DNA of 64,000 nucleotides from Acidovorax sp. Its GTDB lineage: Bacteria; Pseudomonadota; Gammaproteobacteria; Burkholderiales; Burkholderiaceae_C. Of the stretch, positions 57,939 through 64,000 are shown one piece after another; within the stretch, counting starts at the first letter, position 1, and the number at the start of each line of letters is the position of its first letter. Both the position numbers and the translations under genes were made by a program. The DNA lies in assembly GCA_030692685.1 (NCBI GenBank), contig JAUXZO010000083.1, positions 1-64,000 of the forward strand, written 5' to 3'. The notes below the pieces were generated by a model. The model had not been told where the DNA came from and searched no databases. It worked only from the letters and a program-made list of their open reading frames with translations.

Positions 57939-60776
57939 TCACGTGGTCGGGATCAAGCGCGCCAACCACACCCCCAGCGGCTCTGGCCGTCCAAACAGGT
58001 AGCCCTGCAGGCATTCGCACTGGCTTTCCACCAAAAAGTCCGCCTGGGCGCGGGTCTCAACGCCTTCGGCTACCACGCGCAGGTGCAGGTGGCGGGCCAC
58101 CGAGATGATGGACTGCACGATGGCGGTGTCGTTGGGGTCGTCGGGGGTGTCGTCCACAAAACTCTTGTCGATCTTGAGTTCGTACAGCGGCAGCCGCTTG
58201 AGGTAGGCCAGGCTCGAATAGCCGGTGCCAAAGTCGTCGATAGAGAACCGCACGCCCAGTTGCACGATTTCGGTCATGCGGGCGATGGTGTCGTCCAGGT
58301 CTTCGATGAGCAGGCTTTCGGTCACTTCCAGAATCAGATTGGCCGGGTGGGCGCCTGTGTGGGCCAGCACATGGCGCACGCGTTCTACAAAATCATCTTG
58401 GCGGAACTGCCGCTCGCTCACGTTGACCGACAGTGACAGCTCGCGCCCGGCGGCCTGCAGGCTGGCCAGGGTCTCGCAGGCTTGCTGGATCATCCAGTCG
58501 CCCATGCGCAGGATGAGACCCGATGCTTCGGCAATGGGAATGAAGCGGTTGGGTGGCACGTTGCCGCGCGTGGGGTGCGTCCAGCGCATCAGCAGCTCGC
58601 CGCCCACCACGGTGCCGGACGCGTCCACCTGGTTTTGCACAAACGCGGCCAGCTGGCCTTCGGCATGCGCCTTCTTCAGGTCTTGCTCCAGCGCTAGGCG
58701 CTCTTGCACGTCGGCTTGCATAGCGGCTTCATAAAAGCGGATGCGGTTGCGGCCCAGGTCTTTGGCGCGGTACATGGCGGTGTCGGCCTCGCGCAGCAGG
58801 TCTTCTACGCCCTCGCCGCGCTTGGGGAACAGGGTGATGCCGATGCTGCCGGTGCTGCTGTACAGGTGCGTGTCGATGGCGTACGGCGCCTCCAGCACGG
58901 TTCGCAGATCTTCGGCCACCAGCAGCGCGGCGCGGCCAGCGGTTTCCACGTCGGGCGCCAGGTTGTGTGCCAGCACCACAAATTCGTCGCCGCCCAGGCG
59001 CGCCAGGGTGTCACCGGGTCGCAGTTGAAGGGTGAGCCGGTGGGCCACCTGCATCAGCAGTGCGTCGCCCACAGTGTGGCCGCGGGCATCGTTGATCTGT
59101 TTGAAATTGTCGAGGTCGATGTACAACACGGCGCCCACCTGCGCGGCCTTTTGGGCGTTGAGCAGGGCGTGTTCCATGCGGTCCAGCAACATGCGCCGAT
59201 TGGGCAGGCCGGTGAGCGCGTCGAAATAGGCCAACTGGTGGGTGCGCGCCTCAGCGCGCTTGCGTTCGGTGATGTCGCGCGACAGCGCAATGAAACGGGG
59301 GTCATCGTCCGCCGCAGCGCTTTGCTTGCGGGCGACGGACAGCTCGAACCAGTGCGCAACGCCATCCAGCTCCAGGCTGTACTGGTGGCCTGCCGAGTAG
59401 CCCGTGCGGTGGGCTGCGTCCAGCGCAGCATGGCACCCCCCAACCGCCTCTGGGGGCAATACATCGGAGATGAGGCGCCCCAGAAACATGTCGGGCGAGA
59501 CCGCCAGCAACTCTGAGCGTGCAGACCGGTAGTGGTGGATGCGGCCATCCAGGCCCAGCTCAAACAGCAAGTCGGGAATGGCGTTGAGTGTGCTCTCAAG
59601 GTCGTCACGGGTAGCGCGCAACGCCGCCGTCATGCCGTGGGCCAGGGCCACCGCGCGTTCGCGTCCGGTCGCAAGCACCCAGGTGAACCAGGCCAGCAAC
59701 AGGCTCAGCGCGCCACCCGCCACCGCCACCACGTGGTGGCCGTCGTCCTGGTAGCGCTGCTCGAAAGCGGGCAAAGGCGACATTTGCAGCAACCATTCGC
59801 GCCCGCCTACGGCCAGCACACGGGTGCCTTGCGCATCCTGGGCTGCGGCGCCTTCCGTCATGGTGGCCACCGAACCACCGTAGAGGCGGGCCCCTGCACC
59901 CGCGTCGCCGCTGTCAAAGATCTGCAGGCCGATGTCCGAGTCAAATTCCTTCGACATGCCCTGGATTACATCGGCCAGCCTGAATGGTGCCGACACCCAG
60001 CCCGCCAGATACGCCTGGCGACTGGGGCCGTCGGTGGCATTGGCGCCCGCCTGGTAGACGGGCAGATACATCACCAGCCCCGGGGTCGCGCCTGGGGACT
60101 GGGTGGCGAGACCGGTTTCGGGGTCATCCTGCCGCAGTGCCAATGGCGCAGACAGGGACAGTTCACCGGTATCGCGCGCGCGGTCCATCGCCGCTTGCGC
60201 TGCAGGAAGGGTGAGCGCGTCAAACCCCAGGACCTTCAGGTTGTCGCCGTTCAGAGGCTCGATGTGGGTGATGGGTGCATAAAAGCGGCGCTTGCCTTCA
60301 GGCCAGACGGTGTAACCAGGAAAGCCGCGCTGGTGCATGTCGGCAATGTGCGCGTCCAGCTGGGCCGCTGGGAACCGCTGGATAAGCGACACGCCCCGCA
60401 GCCCTGGCCGTGTCTCCTGCAGCTGCAGCGCTCCCACATACGCCTGGAATTCTTGTCGGTCGATGCGCTCAGAACCCTCGGCATAGCCTTTAACCCCACG
60501 CAAAACCACTTCGTAGGTCGCCATGCGGTCTTTGAGGTTGTAAGCAATGTGGTCGGCCGCGACCTGAAAGTTCTGCTCCCGTTTGGCCAGCGCCCCGCGC
60601 TCTTCACTGTGCCAGTACAGATAGGTCAGTCCCAGCGTCAGCAGCGCCACCAACGGGGGGGACAACAAGGGCACCCAGCGATGGCTGACGGCCCCGTTGG
60701 CGCTGCTCTCAGGCGCAAGGCCGCTGGACCTATCGCCAGGCGAGGTCACCGTGCCGGACGGGGTGGAGGGGGTCAT
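57939..60776 (-). CDS. CHASE-PAS-GGDEF-EAL cyclic di-GMP signalling protein
   Basis: The 945-residue protein has an N-terminal membrane segment, a periplasmic CHASE domain (about 60-310), a second segment (VVAVAGGALSLLLAWFTWVL) and a PAS domain. A GGDEF domain follows with intact GGDEF near residue 595 and an RXXD inhibitory site (RPGD) five residues before it, then an EAL domain. The EAL signature reads ELLMRW instead of EALLRW, but the catalytic-metal motif DDFGTGYSSL is intact. It could make or break cyclic di-GMP. The start at 60776 follows GGGAG, which sits inside a stable leader hairpin. It is divergent from a RelA/SpoT-domain gene. Confidence 0.92.
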   Translation of the reverse strand: MTPSTPSGTVTSPGDRSSGLAPESSANGAVSHRWVPLLSPPLVALLTLGLTYLYWHSEERGALAKREQNFQVAADHIAYNLKDRMATYEVVLRGVKGYAEGSERIDRQEFQAYVGALQLQETRPGLRGVSLIQRFPAAQLDAHIADMHQRGFPGYTVWPEGKRRFYAPITHIEPLNGDNLKVLGFDALTLPAAQAAMDRARDTGELSLSAPLALRQDDPETGLATQSPGATPGLVMYLPVYQAGANATDGPSRQAYLAGWVSAPFRLADVIQGMSKEFDSDIGLQIFDSGDAGAGARLYGGSVATMTEGAAAQDAQGTRVLAVGGREWLLQMSPLPAFEQRYQDDGHHVVAVAGGALSLLLAWFTWVLATGRERAVALAHGMTAALRATRDDLESTLNAIPDLLFELGLDGRIHHYRSARSELLAVSPDMFLGRLISDVLPPEAVGGCHAALDAAHRTGYSAGHQYSLELDGVAHWFELSVARKQSAAADDDPRFIALSRDITERKRAEARTHQLAYFDALTGLPNRRMLLDRMEHALLNAQKAAQVGAVLYIDLDNFKQINDARGHTVGDALLMQVAHRLTLQLRPGDTLARLGGDEFVVLAHNLAPDVETAGRAALLVAEDLRTVLEAPYAIDTHLYSSTGSIGITLFPKRGEGVEDLLREADTAMYRAKDLGRNRIRFYEAAMQADVQERLALEQDLKKAHAEGQLAAFVQNQVDASGTVVGGELLMRWTHPTRGNVPPNRFIPIAEASGLILRMGDWMIQQACETLASLQAAGRELSLSVNVSERQFRQDDFVERVRHVLAHTGAHPANLILEVTESLLIEDLDDTIARMTEIVQLGVRFSIDDFGTGYSSLAYLKRLPLYELKIDKSFVDDTPDDPNDTAIVQSIISVARHLHLRVVAEGVETRAQADFLVESQCECLQGYLFGRPEPLGVWLARLIPTT

Positions 60777-60778
60777 TG

Positions 60779-60835
60779 CGCTCCCGGTTTTAAGTGGGCA
60801 TAGCCCACGGGTCCGGGCAGGGCTCTCACCAAGCC
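60779..60835 (-). promoter_or_regulatory. Structured 5' leader that can hide the GGDEF/EAL gene's ribosome site
   Basis: In the mRNA, CCCGG (60817-60813) can pair with CCGGG (60787-60783), enclosing a hairpin GTGGGC-TAT-GCCCAC (60808-60794). The ribosome site GGGAG overlaps the outer 3' strand. A second small hairpin (GGCTTGGTGAGAGCC) lies upstream. It matches no riboswitch class I know. Confidence 0.5.
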
Positions 60836-60997
60836 GGATCACTGCACCATTATGAGCATCTGTCCCGCACTGCCAAGTTGCATTTGCATGCAGACTTGCC
60901 GCCGGGGTTGACGGCTTGTTGGATATGCTTGGCGGCGACCCTGGTTGCGCGTGCTGCGCACGGAGCTTCAATCACAACCCATGGGACATTGAACGGC

Positions 60998-62089
60998 ATG
61001 CCATCGCTTGATTTCGACCGGGAGGAATCCCTTTTTCGCGCTTTTTATGCACAGCAATGCGCCGCCCTGAACGACGCCTGCGAAGCCCTCGCCGACATGG
61101 TGACCGAGGTGTTGGCGCAGGCGGGTGGCGTTGACGTCGCCAAGGTCGAGGGACGCGTGAAGGACGCGGACGAGTGCATCCGCAAGTTTGTGCGCAAGTA
61201 TCGGCCCGCGCTGGAAGAAAGCAACACCCCGTTCGACATACAAAGCTACATTACCGACCTCGTCGGCGTGCGTGTGGTGTGCCTGTATGAAGACGAACTG
61301 GAAAAAATCGCACAGATCGTGCGAGCGCATTTTGCGGTGATTGATGTCACCGACAAGGTCACCGCGGTCGAGAGTACCGAGGCGTCGTTTGGCTACAAGG
61401 GCCTGCACCTGGACCTCAAGCTCAGCGCGGCCCAGCGCGACCTGCCCGAGCATGCAGCCTATGCCCACATCCCCTTCGAGTTGCAGGTACGCACCATCAT
61501 TCAGGACTCGTGGAGCGTGCTGGACCACAAGATAAAGTACAAAAAATCCATCCCGGGCCAGCTCAAGCGGCGCATCAATGTGCTGTCGGCCTTGTTCGAA
61601 TTGGCCGACCGGGAATTTCGCCAGATCCGCGACGCCACAGCCGCCGAGCTGCTGGAGGCGCCGGACGAAACTGCCGAGCCGGCTTTTGATGCCGAACTCG
61701 ACGCACTAGCGCCCCATAAGACCGCGGCCAGCAGCAGCAGCAGCGAGCTCAATGCGTTCACGTTTCTCAAGATTGGCACCCACTTCTTCAAAGATTTCGA
61801 GTTCGAACCGTCGAAGGTAGACGGCTTTGTGGACGACATCCAGGTCTGGTCACCGGGCATGACCCGGGCGCGTTTTAACGCGCTGATGCGCGAGACGGTA
61901 GGTGTGGTCAAACGCTACAAGCAGTACCTGGAGGAGCAAAACCCGCAGGGCACTTTCAATCCCTACACGGTGATCCGACACTGTCTGTACCTCAGTAACA
62001 AGGTCGCCTTTCGCCCGGCGTTGCGCAATTCAGCCCGCGAATCGTTTGAAGCGTGGCTGCAGGAACACGCGGAGCCCAAACCTCAGTAG
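60998..62089 (+). CDS. RelA/SpoT-domain (p)ppGpp synthetase-like protein
   Basis: The 363-residue protein carries a RelA/SpoT synthetase domain without an HD hydrolase or TGS/ACT regions. Motifs follow the family order: ECIRKFVRKYRPALEES, DLVGVRVVCLYEDELEK, FGYKGLHLDLKL, and FELQVRTIIQDSWSVLDHKIKYK. A long helical C-terminal region (about 200-363) distinguishes it from the shortest alarmone synthetases. It could make (p)ppGpp or pyrophosphorylate another target, as some small family members do. The start at 60998 fits the domain; upstream codons look non-conserved and no strong ribosome site is visible. It is divergent from the GGDEF/EAL gene. Confidence 0.9.
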   Translation: MPSLDFDREESLFRAFYAQQCAALNDACEALADMVTEVLAQAGGVDVAKVEGRVKDADECIRKFVRKYRPALEESNTPFDIQSYITDLVGVRVVCLYEDELEKIAQIVRAHFAVIDVTDKVTAVESTEASFGYKGLHLDLKLSAAQRDLPEHAAYAHIPFELQVRTIIQDSWSVLDHKIKYKKSIPGQLKRRINVLSALFELADREFRQIRDATAAELLEAPDETAEPAFDAELDALAPHKTAASSSSSELNAFTFLKIGTHFFKDFEFEPSKVDGFVDDIQVWSPGMTRARFNALMRETVGVVKRYKQYLEEQNPQGTFNPYTVIRHCLYLSNKVAFRPALRNSARESFEAWLQEHAEPKPQ

Positions 62090-62093
62090 GTTT

Positions 62094-62150
62094 GAGCAAA
62101 AAATGCCTCTAGCGCTTATGGATAAAGCGCTGATAGCTATTTTTTTTGAT
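62094..62150 (-). repeat. Dispersed intergenic hairpin repeat, copy 4 (reverse orientation)
   Basis: CTAGCGCTTATGGATAAAGC and GCTGATAGCTATTTTTTTTG read as the same element on the minus strand. The long T run after the stem on the plus strand would let it terminate the RelA/SpoT-domain transcript. Confidence 0.8.
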
Positions 62151-62264
62151 GTTCTTGAGGAGGTGCGCGCGAGAGAAGCGCGTCCTCCCAGAAACCCCTC
62201 GCCTTGTCACAAAGGTGACTCGTCATTGGTGGTTTTCCTCCATGCGCTGGTTACCAAGTGCTGC

Positions 62265-62279
62265 TATATTGCACTGCAA
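62265..62279. promoter_or_regulatory. Possible -10 box and TTGCACTGCAA palindrome upstream of phaZ
   Basis: TATATT (62265-62270) may be a -10 box, overlapping the perfect palindrome TTGCACTGCAA (62269-62279), 20 bases before the start. TGC-rich palindromes are bound by PhaR-type regulators in some PHA producers; the link here is only suggestive. Confidence 0.5.
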
Positions 62280-62298
62280 CATAACGGAGTTTCGCCCC

Positions 62299-63996
62299 AT
62301 GCTCTATCACATCTACGAAACCCAGCGCTCTTTGATGGAGCCCTTCACCGACTTTGCGCAAGCAGCTGCCAAGCTCTTCAGCAACCCGATGTCCCCGCTC
62401 AGCCAGAGCCCGATGGCACAGCGCATGTCGGCTGGGTACGACCTGATGTACCGCCTGGGCAAAGACTACGAGAAGCCGACGTTTGGCATCCACACGGTGG
62501 ATGTGGACGGTGTAGGTGTGGCGGTGCATGAGCACGTCGAGGTGGACAAACCGTTTTGCGAGCTTCGCCGCTTCAAGCGTTTTTCGGACGATACGAACAC
62601 GCTGATCAAGCTCAAAACCCAGCCCGTGGTGTTGATCGTTGCGCCGCTTTCAGGCCACTACGCAACATTGCTGCGCGACACGGTGCGCACCATGCTCAAG
62701 GACCATAAGGTCTACATCACCGACTGGAAGAATGCCCGCCTGGTGCCCCTGTCTGACGGGGAGTTTCACCTGGACGACTATGTGAACTATGTGCAGGATT
62801 TCATTCGCCACCTGCAGGGCATCTACGGCAACTGCCACGTCATCAGCGTCTGCCAGCCCACGGTGCCGGTGCTGGCCGCGGTGTCGCTGATGGCCAGCCG
62901 TGGTGAAACCACGCCGCTGACCATGACCATGATGGGCGGCCCGATCGATGCCCGCAAGTCGCCCACATCAGTCAACAACCTGGCCACGAACCGCAGCTAC
63001 GAGTGGTTTGAAAACAATGTGATCTACCGGGTGCCGGACAACTTCCCTGGCGCTGGCCGACGCGTGTACCCCGGCTTCCTGCAGCACACCGGCTTTGTGG
63101 CCATGAACCCCGACCGCCACGCATCCAGTCACCACGACTACTTCAAGGACTTGATCAAGGGCGACGACGCCAGTGTCGAAGCCCACCGCAAGTTCTACGA
63201 CGAATACAACGCCGTGCTGGACATGGACGCGGACTACTACCTGGAAACCATCCAGACCGTGTTTCAAGACTACAAGCTGGTGCATGGCACCTGGGACGTG
63301 CGCTCACCCGATGGCAAGGTCGAAAGAGTGCGACCGCAGGACATCACCACCACGGCCCTGTTCACGGTAGAAGGCGAACTGGACGATATCTCCGGCTCGG
63401 GCCAGACCGAAGCGGCACACGGCCTGTGCAGCGGCGTGGTGCGCAAGGAGCAGCGCCACCTGGAGGCCAAAGGCGCAGGACATTACGGCATTTTCAGTGG
63501 CCGCCGCTGGCGCGATCTGGTGTACCCCCAAGTACGCGCCTTCATCCTGGAGCACGAAGTGCCCCAAAAGAACGCAGCAGCCACCGCCATCGAAATCCCG
63601 GATGACAATCCTCCGGCCCGCAAGCAGGTGGTTGCTGCCAGCAAGCCGGCTGCAAAACCTGCTTTGAAAGCCGCTCCCGCCAAAACATCGGCCCGCCCTG
63701 CCGCCAAAGCCAAGCCGGTCGCAGCCCCGAAGCCGACCAGGCCAGCGGCAACCAAACCCGTCAAAGCCGCGGCAACCACAAAACCTGCTGCCAAGCCCAC
63801 GCCAAAAGCGGTGCCCAAAGCGGCTGCCACGGCCGCAGCCACAGCCTCTGCCGTGGCGACCCGCTGGGTGAAGCCTGCGGGTGAACAGCCGACCGGGGCC
63901 GCTGCAGCGCCTGCGGCTGAACTTGGCACCGCCAAGGCCGCCGTGACCGCAGCACCCACTACCCGCCCCCGCGCTAGCGCAGCGCGAAAAGGTTGA
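62299..63996 (+). CDS. phaZ: Intracellular polyhydroxyalkanoate depolymerase
   Basis: The 565-residue protein is a PhaZ1-type depolymerase that mobilises stored PHA granules. The catalytic Cys185 lies in HVISVCQPTVP, with Asp362 (EGELDDISGSG) and His395 (GAGHYGIFSG), matching the Cys-Asp-His triad known in Cupriavidus PhaZ1. No signal peptide is present. Residues about 435-565 form a low-complexity Ala/Lys/Pro tail (AAKPTPKAVPKAAATAAATA) that is not part of the usual depolymerase and resembles phasin- or histone-H1-like tails; it may bind granules or DNA. The start at 62299 follows CGGAG nine bases upstream. The stop is three bases from the window edge region. Confidence 0.92.
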   Translation: MLYHIYETQRSLMEPFTDFAQAAAKLFSNPMSPLSQSPMAQRMSAGYDLMYRLGKDYEKPTFGIHTVDVDGVGVAVHEHVEVDKPFCELRRFKRFSDDTNTLIKLKTQPVVLIVAPLSGHYATLLRDTVRTMLKDHKVYITDWKNARLVPLSDGEFHLDDYVNYVQDFIRHLQGIYGNCHVISVCQPTVPVLAAVSLMASRGETTPLTMTMMGGPIDARKSPTSVNNLATNRSYEWFENNVIYRVPDNFPGAGRRVYPGFLQHTGFVAMNPDRHASSHHDYFKDLIKGDDASVEAHRKFYDEYNAVLDMDADYYLETIQTVFQDYKLVHGTWDVRSPDGKVERVRPQDITTTALFTVEGELDDISGSGQTEAAHGLCSGVVRKEQRHLEAKGAGHYGIFSGRRWRDLVYPQVRAFILEHEVPQKNAAATAIEIPDDNPPARKQVVAASKPAAKPALKAAPAKTSARPAAKAKPVAAPKPTRPAATKPVKAAATTKPAAKPTPKAVPKAAATAAATASAVATRWVKPAGEQPTGAAAAPAAELGTAKAAVTAAPTTRPRASAARKG

Positions 63997-64000
63997 CCCG

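Noticed and set aside
60779..60835. Known cyclic di-GMP riboswitch in the GGDEF/EAL leader
   Set aside because: The conserved cores of the class I and II cyclic di-GMP riboswitches are absent.

Overview
The window looks like a chromosomal segment of a betaproteobacterium of the Comamonadaceae, most like Acidovorax or a close relative. The evidence is indirect: a complete propionyl-CoA/methylmalonyl-CoA cluster, an intracellular PHA depolymerase, an AlkB-type alkane hydroxylase, high GC, and dispersed intergenic hairpin repeats (AGCGCTT...AAGCGCT and CCCCC/GGGGG palindromes) of a kind I associate with that family. No rRNA, tRNA or CRISPR array is visible.

Region 1 (1-27133, minus strand) is the most unusual part: one apparent operon of three overlapping genes covering at least 27 kb. 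It encodes a 185-residue exported protein, a 5,761-residue modular exported protein (HEXXH-containing N-terminal region, cyclase-like helical repeats, CARDB, FlgD-Ig, two beta-propeller-like regions, Fn3 modules, four tandem Ig pairs and an IPTL-like C-terminal anchor), and an RHS/YD-repeat protein with a transglutaminase-like domain whose C-terminal end lies beyond the left edge. The overlaps suggest translational coupling, and I infer that the three act together at the cell surface.

Region 2 (27134-28500) is a scar: a frameshifted umuC fragment, an inverted repeat resembling an insertion-sequence end, and a small DUF5710 gene.

Region 3 (28536-33983) is a sulfide/persulfide cluster. A BigR/SqrR-type repressor with two appropriately spaced cysteines sits beside a 23-bp palindrome lying inside two overlapping divergent promoters. 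One arm encodes two YeeE/YedE membrane proteins, a DUF442 protein and a SulP permease. The other encodes a persulfide-dioxygenase-like hydrolase, a rhodanese, a DUF2892 protein and an AhpD-like protein.

Region 4 (34108-38944) is a signalling unit: a small periplasmic molybdopterin-binding-fold protein without cysteine, a hybrid histidine kinase with two receiver domains and an HPt domain, and an HD-GYP response regulator.

Region 5 (39044-49940) is the propionate pathway on the minus strand: methylmalonyl-CoA mutase, a 58-residue membrane protein, MeaB, PccB, PccA, a YdcF-like protein and an epimerase-like protein, with bioB (biotin for PccA) downstream and a divergent GntR-family regulator. 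The meaB gene appears to have absorbed two repeat elements into its coding sequence.

Region 6 (50162-63996) is mixed housekeeping and lipid metabolism: an acyl-CoA ligase, a saccharopine-dehydrogenase-family protein divergent from an Lrp-type regulator, an acyltransferase divergent from alkB, dusA, a GNAT acetyltransferase, a GGDEF/EAL protein divergent from a RelA/SpoT-domain protein, and phaZ.
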